Shown: positions 44,503 to 51,727 of the stretch, in pieces | Position numbering within the stretch: the first letter of the stretch is position 1 | Layout of the letters: every line of letters starts with the position of its first letter | DNA from: Cytobacillus oceanisediminis 2691 | GTDB lineage: Bacteria > Bacillota > Bacilli > Bacillales > Cytobacillaceae | Length of the DNA: 64,000 bases | NCBI RefSeq assembly: GCF_007678455.1 | Contig: NZ_VEEP01000002.1 | Coordinates: 167,535 to 231,534, forward strand | Reading direction: 5' to 3' | The notes under the pieces: model-generated | What the model was told of the DNA's origin: nothing | Seen by the model: the letters and a program-made list of their open reading frames with translations, nothing else | The model's database searches: none | Made by a program: the position numbers and the translations under genes

Positions 44503-44533
44503 GCAAAAAGAAAGGACCGAATTTTGGTTCAGC
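44503..44533 (-). terminator. Possible terminator of map
   Basis: GGACC-gaatttt-GGTTC imperfect stem followed by CCTTTCTTTTTG on the minus strand; weak. Confidence 0.4.
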
Positions 44534-44545
44534 CCCATACATTTT

Positions 44546-45295
44546 TTAATCCTGATCCGTTAAGATAATCGGACCCTCCTTTGTGATTGCGATTGTGTGT
44601 TCATACTGGGCAGATAGGGTTCCATCAACCGTTCTTGCTGTCCATCCGTTTGAGTCCATTTTCGTCGGCCATTCTCCGACATTGACCATCGGTTCGATGG
44701 TGAACACCATGCCTTCCTTGAGTCTTGGCCCCTTGCCTGGGAAGCCATAATGAGGGATTTCCGGCTTTTCGTGAATGACCGAGCCGATCCCGTGGCCGAT
44801 GAACTCGCGGACAACTGAAAATCCTTCTGCTTCAACATATGATTGGATCACATGGCCAATATCGCCAACCCGATTACCCTGTACGGAAGCAGCAATCCCG
44901 CGGTATAAGGCCTCTTTCGTCACATCCAACAGCTTTTGCGACTGTTCACTGATTTCTCCTACAGCATAGCTCCAGGCCGAATCAGCAAGGGCACCGTTCA
45001 GGTTGACGACCATGTCGATCGTCACAATGTCGCCCTCTTTCAAAGCCTCTTTCCGCGGAAAACCGTGGCAAACCTCATCATTGATGCTTGCGCATGTTGC
45101 ATATTGATAATTCCGGTAGCCTTTTTGCTCTGGTGTGGCTCCATGCTTTTTCAGATAATCCTCAACAAATTGGTCAATTTCCCAGGTCGTCACCCCTGGC
45201 TTGATGATCTTGCGAAGCTCTTTATGCACAGAAGCAAGCAATTTTCCAGCTTCCTTCATGTTCTCAATCTCTCGAGCCGATTTCAAAACAATCAT
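44546..45295 (-). CDS. mapB: Methionine aminopeptidase type I (MapB/YflG)
   Basis: Removes the initiator methionine from nascent proteins. The protein is 249 residues, the length of B. subtilis YflG (MapB). The metal ligands are in VTIDMVVNLNGALADSAW (two Asp), EFIGHGIGSVIHE (His), MVFTIEPMV (Glu) and AQYEHTIAI (Glu). The start is taken at the ATG with GGGAG about 8 bases ahead; the frame stays open seven codons further but without a ribosome site. It is monocistronic. Confidence 0.93.
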   Translation of the reverse strand: MIVLKSAREIENMKEAGKLLASVHKELRKIIKPGVTTWEIDQFVEDYLKKHGATPEQKGYRNYQYATCASINDEVCHGFPRKEALKEGDIVTIDMVVNLNGALADSAWSYAVGEISEQSQKLLDVTKEALYRGIAASVQGNRVGDIGHVIQSYVEAEGFSVVREFIGHGIGSVIHEKPEIPHYGFPGKGPRLKEGMVFTIEPMVNVGEWPTKMDSNGWTARTVDGTLSAQYEHTIAITKEGPIILTDQD

Positions 45296-45461
45296 TCCGT
45301 CATCTCCCTGATTCATTTCACCCTCTATATTATCTTATACGTAAAATTTCGCAAAATGAACCAGTTCCTCACAAGGTAAAAGCAAATAGGCTTAGTTTAC
45401 TTGATTACTATCACAGAAAATCCACTTTTAACGGTTTTAACAAATCTCTGCAATCATTTTT

Positions 45462-45612
45462 TATAGCGAGAATCTTATTTTATAGCGACTTTCTCGTAAA
45501 TATAGCGATTTTTTCTTTTATATAGCGAGTTTCACCTTTTTATAGCGACTTTTTCTTTTATATAGCGAGTTTCCTCTTTTTATAGCGACTTTTTCTTTTA
45601 TATAGCGACTTT
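45462..45612. repeat. Tandem array TATAGCGA, 20-bp period, 8 units
   Basis: TATAGCGA starts at 45462, 45481, 45501, 45521, 45541, 45561, 45581 and 45601. Units alternate between TATAGCGACTTTTTCTTTTA and TATAGCGAGTTTC forms. This is the same family and orientation as the array at 37.7 kb. It explains the 382-base gap between mapB and yfkM; the rest of the gap holds a terminator and a short promoter region. Confidence 0.93.
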
Positions 45613-45636
45613 TATGTTTCTCCAGTTTGCACACAC

Positions 45637-45672
45637 AATAAAAAAACCCTTCTGCCTCAGCAAAAGGGTTCT
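45637..45672 (-). terminator. Terminator of yfkM
   Basis: AACCCTT and AAGGGTT arms, then TTTTTTT on the minus strand. Confidence 0.85.
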
Positions 45673-45677
45673 CAACA

Positions 45678-46193
45678 TTATTCCAGCACTTTAAGTGCTT
45701 CGCGATTGAACGCTGGAATATCCTTCGGTTCTCTGCTTGTCACCAGCTGGTTGCAGCAGACGACGACTTCCTTGTCCTGGTATTTCGCACCGGCGTATTC
45801 CATGTCGACACGAATGGATTTATAGCCTGTCGCACTTCTGCCTTCAAGTGTCTTGGCTGTCAATAACAGCTGCGGACCATGACATATTGCGAATACGGGT
45901 TTTTTCTCATCCATAAAGTACTTGGCGAATTGGACGAATCGTTCATCCTCGCGCAGCTGGTCTGGAGAAAAGCCGCCCGGTATGAATAATGCATCAAAAT
46001 CTTCCGGCTTGACGTTGTCAATGCTTTCATCAATCTTGACTTCGGCTTTTCCCTGCTTGCCTTTTACCGTCTTCCCCTTTTCTTTTTCGATCGTCATAAC
46101 CTCATGTCCGGCTTCTGTAAATGCACGAGAAGGCTCAAGATATTCTGCGTCTTCAAATAAGTCTGTTATTAAACAGGCAATTTTCTTACCCAT
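45678..46193 (-). CDS. yfkM: DJ-1/PfpI-family general stress protein 18 (YfkM)
   Basis: A 171-residue cytoplasmic DJ-1/PfpI protein, close in length and sequence to B. subtilis YfkM (GSP18). The nucleophile elbow is AICHGPQLL, with the catalytic Cys near residue 104, and the acid residue is in DLFEDAEYLEP. Related proteins act as glyoxalases, deglycases or peptidases; the substrate is unproven. A sigma-B-like promoter lies upstream, in keeping with the sigma-B control known in B. subtilis. Confidence 0.9.
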   Translation of the reverse strand: MGKKIACLITDLFEDAEYLEPSRAFTEAGHEVMTIEKEKGKTVKGKQGKAEVKIDESIDNVKPEDFDALFIPGGFSPDQLREDERFVQFAKYFMDEKKPVFAICHGPQLLLTAKTLEGRSATGYKSIRVDMEYAGAKYQDKEVVVCCNQLVTSREPKDIPAFNREALKVLE

Positions 46194-46233
46194 GGATTCA
46201 ACATCTCCTTTAATAAATTCTCCACTATTAAAT

Positions 46234-46258
46234 CTTCCCTGTCTGGAGAGGACAAAAC
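46234..46258 (-). promoter_or_regulatory. Sigma-B-like promoter of yfkM
   Basis: GTTTTG-N13-GGGAAG on the minus strand, one mismatch to the -10 consensus GGGWAW, about 40 bases before the start. Confidence 0.6.
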
Positions 46259-46395
46259 ATCAATAAACACTTCCACTTTTTACAATAAAATTATGTAAAT
46301 AGACCTATCTTAAGTTGAAAGCAAAAAAAAGATTTTATATTTGCGTAATTCGTCTATAATTTATTTAGGACATCTTTAGGGAGAGAAGGAGCACC

Positions 46396-46671
46396 ATGAA
46401 ATTTGGTTATATCAATGTAATGGAGGAAGTGGTTTCGACTCTTGTCAATGTGTTGATGATGAGCCCCGATTACCAGACTTTCTGCAATTGCCAGAAGTGC
46501 CGTAATGATATCATCGCCATCAGCCTGAACACTCTTCCAAGCCACTATGTCACTACGGAAGATGGCCGAAAGATGGTTTATGAACAGCTAAACACTCAGG
46601 AGAACAGGGCCTGGATCAATAAACGGATCATCAGTGCCATTCATCTAGTCGGAAAATATCCGAAACATTAA
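46396..46671 (+). CDS. ComFB-family protein
   Basis: A 91-residue protein with the late-competence ComFB domain: NVMEEVVSTLVNVLMMSPDY, then a cysteine group CNCQKCRNDIIAISLNTLPS. In B. subtilis comFB lies within the comF operon but is dispensable for transformation; stand-alone copies such as this one have an unknown role. TATAAT at 46355 is a plausible -10, and GGAGAGAAGGAG precedes the ATG. Confidence 0.82.
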   Translation: MKFGYINVMEEVVSTLVNVLMMSPDYQTFCNCQKCRNDIIAISLNTLPSHYVTTEDGRKMVYEQLNTQENRAWINKRIISAIHLVGKYPKH

Positions 46672-46729
46672 TAAAAGCTGCCTAATGACAGCCTGGTCGC
46701 CCAGGCCTGTCAACGGCAGCTCTTTTTTA
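46672..46729. terminator. Bidirectional terminator between comFB and treR
   Basis: Outer arms AGCTGCC and GGCAGCT with an inner CCTGG/CCAGG hairpin and TTTTTT on the plus side. Confidence 0.85.
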
Positions 46730-47452
46730 TATATTCTGTGTATCCATACGTCTGGCGAAATCCACGAACCGGAACTTGTCGGGACGATGCCTTGACTCGG
46801 TATACTGGAAAAGTGTCGCATCATCGAAATAAATATAGTTTTTCACGATGACAATCGCATGGAATCCTTCCATATCCAGAAGCTCCCGATCCTCTTCACT
46901 CGGTTCCTCAACCGTGAATTCCTTTTTGGCAAAACTGATTTTTTTATCCAGTTCCTGCTCAATATATTCAAAAATCGAATTCTCGCATTTTTGGCGTGAC
47001 AGGCCTGGCACATGCCTTTCGACGATAAAATCCTTATCGAGGATGACCCGTTCTTCATCAATATGCCTGACTCTCTTCACCTTCCAGACCATCTCATCAT
47101 TGTCAACATTCAGTTCCCTCGCGATATCCGCTCCTGCCTGTTCGAGATCAAACCCATCCACAGTCGTCTTTGCTTTTCCGCCCATATTTTTCGCGAGTTC
47201 TTTAAAACTGATTAGCCCGGAAATCGGAAACTGGTGCCTTTTCAAATCGAGCACGAGTGAGCCTTTGCCGCGGATTTTTTGGATAAAGCCATTTTGTGCG
47301 AGAAGATTCAGGGCTTTGCGAATTGTTTCGCGTGATGTCTGATACATTTCGGCAAATTCATTTTCAGATGGCAAAATTGTTTTGGCGTGGTAATGCCCCT
47401 CCTGGATTTGTTTGGCGATTTCTTCATAGATCAATAAATACTTTTTCTGCAT
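46727..47452 (-). CDS. treR: Trehalose operon repressor TreR (GntR family), orphan
   Basis: A 241-residue GntR/HutC-type repressor closely resembling B. subtilis TreR. The winged helix shows ILPSENEFAEMYQTSRETIR and NGFIQKIRGKGSLVLDL, and the effector domain FPISGLISFKELAKNMGG, NSIFEYIEQEL and the C-terminus TESRHRPDKFRFVDFARR. TreR senses trehalose 6-phosphate and represses treP-treA. Those genes are not next to it here: its neighbours are comFB and sinR. The start is placed at the ATG after GGGTGATGAT. Confidence 0.9.
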   Translation of the reverse strand: MQKKYLLIYEEIAKQIQEGHYHAKTILPSENEFAEMYQTSRETIRKALNLLAQNGFIQKIRGKGSLVLDLKRHQFPISGLISFKELAKNMGGKAKTTVDGFDLEQAGADIARELNVDNDEMVWKVKRVRHIDEERVILDKDFIVERHVPGLSRQKCENSIFEYIEQELDKKISFAKKEFTVEEPSEEDRELLDMEGFHAIVIVKNYIYFDDATLFQYTESRHRPDKFRFVDFARRMDTQNI

Positions 47453-47721
47453 ATCATCACCCGTACCTTGTCTGATTGCTACCATTTTACCTTTTTTTCG
47501 AATAAAAGAATATTATAGACTATCCTGTTTACTTTTTATAAAAATTCACCGTTAACCGCCGATAACTATAGAGACTATTTTTTTCCCAACCTTTTATTAA
47601 AAAAAACACCACAAAAATTGAGAAGATTGTTTATAATTGTTCTGTAAGGTGTTCTTAATATGGAACTATTTTATCAGATTTGTTATGATATAACTATAAA
47701 TTGACAAGGTGTGTGGATACT

Positions 47722-48042
47722 GTGATTGGTGAACGCGTCAAAAAACTTCGACAAGAGAAAAGAATGTCCCTATCCGAGTTGGCTGAGCAAGCTGGCGTCG
47801 CAAAGTCCTATTTAAGCTCTTTGGAACGGAATCTGCAAACGAATCCTTCCATTCAATTTCTTGAGAAGATCGCTGGAGTCCTGAATGTCCCGGTTGATCA
47901 ATTGATCCATGAACAAGTCGATAAAGAAAATATTGATTCTGACTGGGTTAATCTTGTGAAAGAAGCAATGGATTCCGGAATCAGCAAAGACCAGTTCCGT
48001 GAATTTCTCGAGTTCAACAAATGGAAACTCAATAATAAATAA
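47722..48042 (+). CDS. sinR: SinR-like biofilm master regulator
   Basis: A 106-residue repressor almost parallel to B. subtilis SinR: an N-terminal XRE-type helix-turn-helix (KKLRQEKRMSLSELAEQAGV, AKSYLSSLERNLQTNPSIQF) and a C-terminal SinR/SinI helical hairpin (DSDWVNLVKEAMDSGIS, then QFREFLEFNKWK). The GTG start has AAGGTG upstream. SinR represses matrix genes and is neutralised by SinI. Unlike B. subtilis, sinI is not upstream in one operon but convergent downstream. GTTCT motifs at 47639-47657 ahead of the gene could be its own sites. Confidence 0.92.
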   Translation: MIGERVKKLRQEKRMSLSELAEQAGVAKSYLSSLERNLQTNPSIQFLEKIAGVLNVPVDQLIHEQVDKENIDSDWVNLVKEAMDSGISKDQFREFLEFNKWKLNNK

Positions 48043-48046
48043 TCAC

Positions 48047-48076
48047 AAGGGACAGCCATTTCGCTGTCCCTTTTTT
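48047..48076 (+). terminator. Terminator of sinR
   Basis: GGGACAGC and GCTGTCCC arms, then TTTTTT. Confidence 0.92.
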
Positions 48077-48080
48077 GTAA

Positions 48081-48108
48081 AATAAAAAGCACCTCTGTAA
48101 GGAGCTGC
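48081..48108 (-). terminator. Terminator of sinI
   Basis: AGCTCCT and AGAGGTGCT imperfect stem followed by TTTTT on the minus strand. Confidence 0.6.
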
Positions 48109-48140
48109 CCGAGTATATAACGATTATCTTTATGTATCCT

Positions 48141-48269
48141 TTACTCCTGCCTATTGGTCATTAAAAATTTCCTGATTTCTTCTTTATTTATTCCCATCTC
48201 CAATGCTTCCATGATCAGCTGCATCCATTCTGTATCCAATTCTTCGAAAATTACCTGTTCTTTAATCAA
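48141..48269 (-). CDS. sinI: SinI-like antirepressor, TTG start
   Basis: A 42-residue protein. The TTG start has GGGGGG 6 bases ahead. The core ELDTEWMQLIMEALEMGINK followed by EEIRKFLMTN aligns with the SinR-binding helical hairpin of B. subtilis SinI (ELDQEWVALMVEAKEANISP, EEIRKYLLLN). SinI binds SinR one to one and releases it from DNA, switching on matrix genes. The gene converges on sinR and has a cyclic-di-GMP-I riboswitch in its leader, an arrangement I have not seen described. Confidence 0.85.
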   Translation of the reverse strand: MIKEQVIFEELDTEWMQLIMEALEMGINKEEIRKFLMTNRQE

Positions 48270-48285
48270 GTTCTTCCCCCCAAAA

Positions 48286-48386
48286 TACAGTTAGTATCCC
48301 AGGCGGCCCGGCCATCATAGTACTTTTGCACCTTAGATCCGTGACTTTGCGTCCTGGTTTTTCAACCAGTTTGCCTTTATCTGTAC
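48286..48386 (-). promoter_or_regulatory. Cyclic-di-GMP-I (GEMM) riboswitch upstream of sinI
   Basis: Read on the minus strand, the aptamer core is GGCAAAC, then the helix CTGGTT-GAAA-AACCAG with its GAAA tetraloop. Next come GACGCAAAGTC, CGGATCTAAGG and CTATGATGGCCGGGC: the tetraloop receptor (UCUAAG/UAUGA) and the second ligand-binding arm. GTACAG and CTGTA can close the outer stem. The ribosome site GGGGGG of sinI follows within about 10 bases and no clear terminator intervenes, so translational control is likely. The 215 bases further upstream (48387-48601) are AT-rich, with a possible promoter near TACAAT; nothing else is seen there. Confidence 0.9.
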
Positions 48387-48601
48387 CTTTTTGCTTAATC
48401 GTTTACTCCCAATGTCATTGTACCTTGTTCTATATATTTAACATGTAAATATTTGTCGGCGAATTTCTGGAACTATCCTTCTTTTTCTTCCAAACAATTA
48501 CAAATTTATAGATTAAAACATTATTTTTCTGAAAATTTAAATCTTTTTACTAGTATTTTTTGTCGCATCCTATCCTTAAATGTTGAACTCTTTTTTTACA
48601 T

Positions 48602-48817
48602 TCACCCCCATAAATCTGAAGATAAGCCTTTGGACTGTGAAGTTTTTGGATAGGTTTGCCTTTTCCGGCGATGCTTTAGGACTACTTTTTCAAGGTTGAT
48701 GGCATTGAAAAACGGGTACCTTGTTAAATCATTGCCACACACCGGACATAGCCATTCACCCTGTTCACTGCTGCTAAACGAGGGACGATTGCATCGATCG
48801 CAGTTTTTTCTGTACAT
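48602..48817 (-). CDS. Small zinc-ribbon protein, 71 residues
   Basis: Two CxxC pairs, NCDRCNRPSF and WLCPVCGNDLTR, form a treble-clef or zinc-ribbon knuckle in the first 35 residues, followed by a basic segment (KVVLKHRRKRQTYPKTS). AAGGAGG lies 9 bases ahead of the chosen ATG; another ATG two codons earlier is only 3 bases away. I do not recognise the family. It is divergent from the second SinR-like gene, with a large palindrome between them. Confidence 0.6.
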   Translation of the reverse strand: MYRKNCDRCNRPSFSSSEQGEWLCPVCGNDLTRYPFFNAINLEKVVLKHRRKRQTYPKTSQSKGLSSDLWG

Positions 48818-48911
48818 TGCCATTTGCCTCCTTAACTCGGTACTACTACACTCCATTCGAGTATAGTTCAGAGGAACCATTTTTGAAAAAGTCCATAATA
48901 AGGCAAATTTT

Positions 48912-48944
48912 CTTAAAAAAGAACAATAATCGTTCTTTTTTAAG
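48912..48944. promoter_or_regulatory. Probable SinR/SlrR operator (13-bp perfect inverted repeat)
   Basis: CTTAAAAAAGAAC-aataatc-GTTCTTTTTTAAG. Each arm contains GTTCTTT, the known SinR recognition heptamer GTTCTYT, in inverted orientation. It lies between the divergent zinc-ribbon gene and the second sinR-like gene, upstream of a TATAAT -10 at 49000. Confidence 0.75.
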
Positions 48945-49036
48945 AAATCCCTTCCATTCTCATACTATTTCGTATTTTTTAAAGAATCCATTTGTTCGTT
49001 ATAATGAATATAGTTGAATTTTAAGGAGATAACTAG

Positions 49037-49378
49037 ATGAAGGTTGGAGAGAAGATTAAAAGATTAAGATTGGAAAGAAACTATTCTATTACTGAACTTT
49101 CTCAAAAAGCGAATGTTTCCAAGTCATACCTCAGTTATATCGAAAGAGGCATTCAAGAAAATCCTTCGCTCCAGGTTTTATCACGACTTGCCCACAATCT
49201 GGATACGTCTGTGGAGAACCTGATGGGCCAGCAAACAAAAAGGATTGATTCGATCCCCGTTGATGAGGAATGGATCGGACTTGTTGACGAAGCAATAAAA
49301 AATGGGATCAGCAAAGAAGATTTTTCTTATTACCTTGATTTCATGAAATTCAAGAACCGTATTGATAAAGAAAAGTAG
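49037..49378 (+). CDS. SinR paralogue (SlrR-like regulator)
   Basis: A 113-residue relative of SinR: helix-turn-helix KIKRLRLERNYSITELSQKA and NVSKSYLSYIERGIQENPSL, with the C-terminal oligomerisation hairpin DEEWIGLVDEAIKNGISKED and FSYYLDFMKFKN. In B. subtilis the analogous partner SlrR is repressed by SinR and then titrates it, giving an epigenetic switch. A palindromic GTTCTTT operator upstream fits SinR control here too. TATAAT at 49000-49005 and AAGGAGATAACTAG support the start. Confidence 0.85.
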   Translation: MKVGEKIKRLRLERNYSITELSQKANVSKSYLSYIERGIQENPSLQVLSRLAHNLDTSVENLMGQQTKRIDSIPVDEEWIGLVDEAIKNGISKEDFSYYLDFMKFKNRIDKEK

Positions 49379-49425
49379 CGAGTATTATAAAATACAAATT
49401 AAGAATGCATCTTAGACCAAAATAC

Positions 49426-49452
49426 CAAAAAAAAACAGCCTTAATGGCTGAT
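49426..49452 (-). terminator. Terminator of psuK-psuG
   Basis: CAGCC-ttaat-GGCTG with TTTTTTTTT on the minus strand; the psuG stop codon is in the loop. Confidence 0.8.
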
Positions 49453-50367
49453 TCTCTGTTTGGAAAGGCTGGCGGCAATCTTCGCTCCCACCCTGGCGTT
49501 ATTTTTGACAAGCGCGATATTAGCAACAAGGCTCTTTCCCTCGGTCAGTTCTTTAACCTTACCCAGCAGGAATGGGGTCAAATGCTTGCCGTCTATATGC
49601 TTTTTCTTCGCTTCTGCCAGTGCTTTTTCGATCACGTCAGCTATGAAACTTTCTTCCATTGCATCACCTTCAGGGATCGGATTGGCAACGACGATTCCAC
49701 CATTGAGCCCAAGATCCCATTTAGTTTTGATCATATCCGCGACAGCCTCGGGAGTATCGAGGCGGAAGTTTACATTATACGGGCTCGTCCGTGTATAGAA
49801 CGCTGGCAATGAATCGGTACCATAGCCTACAACAGGTACACCATGGGTTTCAAGATACTCTAGAGTCAATCCCAGGTCCAGAATCGACTTGGCGCCTGCA
49901 CATACTACTGCTACATTTGTTTTTGCCAGTTCTTGCAGGTCGGCAGAAATATCCATCGTTGTTCCCGCTTCACGATGTACACCGCCAATTCCTCCTGTCA
50001 CAAATACCTCTAGATTTGCCAGTTCTGCGCAGATCATTGTGGCTGCCACTGTTGTTGCTCCATTTTTACCGGTTGATAACAGATACGCGAGGTCCCGTCT
50101 GCTGGTTTTTTCTACATTCTTGCTTTTGCCCAGGTACTTCAGTTCTTCATCCGAGAGCCCGATCTTAATTTTACCATCAAGAATGGCAATGGTTGCAGGA
50201 ACCGCCCCATTATCACGGATGATCTGCTCTACCTCCCTTGCTGTCTGGACATTCTGTGGATAAGGCATCCCATGTGATATAATCGTAGATTCCAGAGCAA
50301 CGATCGGTCTGCCCGCGTTCTTCGCTTCTATTACTTCCTGTGAAAAATCAAGCCACTTCTCCAGCAT
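49441..50367 (-). CDS. psuG: Pseudouridine-5'-phosphate glycosidase
   Basis: Splits pseudouridine 5'-phosphate into uracil and ribose 5-phosphate. The protein is 308 residues, full length for the family. Conserved stretches: [17 protein letters not shown] near 23, [40 protein letters not shown], and [19 protein letters not shown] with the catalytic Lys. It follows psuK with a 12-base gap, forming an operon for salvage of pseudouridine from RNA breakdown. Confidence 0.95.
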   Translation of the reverse strand: MLEKWLDFSQEVIEAKNAGRPIVALESTIISHGMPYPQNVQTAREVEQIIRDNGAVPATIAILDGKIKIGLSDEELKYLGKSKNVEKTSRRDLAYLLSTGKNGATTVAATMICAELANLEVFVTGGIGGVHREAGTTMDISADLQELAKTNVAVVCAGAKSILDLGLTLEYLETHGVPVVGYGTDSLPAFYTRTSPYNVNFRLDTPEAVADMIKTKWDLGLNGGIVVANPIPEGDAMEESFIADVIEKALAEAKKKHIDGKHLTPFLLGKVKELTEGKSLVANIALVKNNARVGAKIAASLSKQRISH

Positions 50368-50379
50368 GTTGTACCTCGC

Positions 50380-51477
50380 TTATTTAAAGTTTTGTTTGAA
50401 AGTTTCGAGTAACTGTTTATTATTCAAGATGGGGTTCACTGTTTCGATCGACTGCAAGGTAATAATCGAACAGGCCATCCCGATCTTACAGGCATCCTCA
50501 GTCGGGATTCCATTAAGATGGGCATAGATGATCCCGGCGACGAGCGAATCACCCGCTCCAGTCACATCGATGACAGAGATCGCTGGGGGAATCAGGACTC
50601 CAGCTTCACCTTTTCTTGTAAAATAGATCAATCCTTTATCTCCGCGGCTGATGACAACCTTTTCGACACCTTTATGTATGATGATCTCTGCAGCCCTGAA
50701 AAAGTCGCCTTCGTTTTCAATTGTGATGCCCGAAATCGCTTCCGCTTCCTCCTTATTGGCAATCAGCCAGGTAACCCCCAGCAGGTTGTCAGGCAATTTC
50801 CTCGCTTTCGGCGATGAAACAGGTGTGATACAAAGCTCGATGTTTTCCTTGCGGCATCGCTCGATAATCCGCTCCAGCACATCTGCCGGAAAATTGGTGT
50901 CCAGCATGATGAAATCCGCTGAAGCAAAATAACCCCATTTGGGATCGATGAATGCTGGAGTGATAGAATCATAGACTGACATCTCGGCTAAAGCGACAGT
51001 CATTTCCCCATCATGGTCCAGGACTGCCGTATAGGTCCCAGTAGACTGACCATTGAGGAACTCGGACGGAGTGACATCGACGAACGCCCTTGTGTATTCC
51101 ATCAGCCAGTGTCCTTCATGGTCATCGCCCACAACTGTCAGCACACTGACATTATTCCCGAGCCTCCCCAGATTCTCCGCAATATTCCTGGCAACCCCGC
51201 CGCAAGACTTTGAGCTCTCAGCCGGATTCGAAGTGCCCAGTTCCAGCACACCTTTCGCCCATATCTTTCGGTCTATATTTGCACCGCCTACACATAACAC
51301 TTGGCGTCTCTCTGGCAACATATAGGCTCTCCCCAAAATTTTCCCTTGCTTTGTTAAGGAGGAGATATAGCCGGCAACTGCATCTTTCGGCACATCCGTC
51401 TTAGCGGCAAGATCATTCAGTGAAATGTACGGATCCTCTATTATCAATTTTAAAATAAGAGCCTCTACATCGTTCAT
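50380..51477 (-). CDS. psuK: Pseudouridine kinase with N-terminal winged helix (PfkB family)
   Basis: Phosphorylates pseudouridine to feed PsuG. The protein is 365 residues: an N-terminal MarR-like helix-turn-helix (about 1-55, YISLNDLAAKTDVPKDAVAG), then a PfkB ribokinase domain with VLCVGGANIDRKIWAKG and KSCGGVARNIAENLGRLG and the C-terminal anion-hole motif DVTGAGDSLVAGIIY. The added DNA-binding domain suggests it may also sense its substrate or regulate. The ATG has GAGGTGC ahead. It is the first gene of the psuK-psuG operon. Confidence 0.9.
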   Translation of the reverse strand: MNDVEALILKLIIEDPYISLNDLAAKTDVPKDAVAGYISSLTKQGKILGRAYMLPERRQVLCVGGANIDRKIWAKGVLELGTSNPAESSKSCGGVARNIAENLGRLGNNVSVLTVVGDDHEGHWLMEYTRAFVDVTPSEFLNGQSTGTYTAVLDHDGEMTVALAEMSVYDSITPAFIDPKWGYFASADFIMLDTNFPADVLERIIERCRKENIELCITPVSSPKARKLPDNLLGVTWLIANKEEAEAISGITIENEGDFFRAAEIIIHKGVEKVVISRGDKGLIYFTRKGEAGVLIPPAISVIDVTGAGDSLVAGIIYAHLNGIPTEDACKIGMACSIITLQSIETVNPILNNKQLLETFKQNFK

Positions 51478-51727
51478 GTCGAGCACCTCGCTATTTCCAA
51501 AATATAGCTATCATTTAAATCTTATACTTTTGTCCAAATATACTCAAGACTATTAAAATTCAGTTAAATTATCACAAAGACATGAATAGTGATATTCCCG
51601 CACTTTTTGAATTCCTGTCATAAAATCGTCAAAAAAAACCGGTGTATCTCACTTTTTCCCCACGTTTTTTTCGCATTTTAATCACAACTCCCTGATAGGA
51701 TTATATTCGATCAAAGGAGGAGATTGT

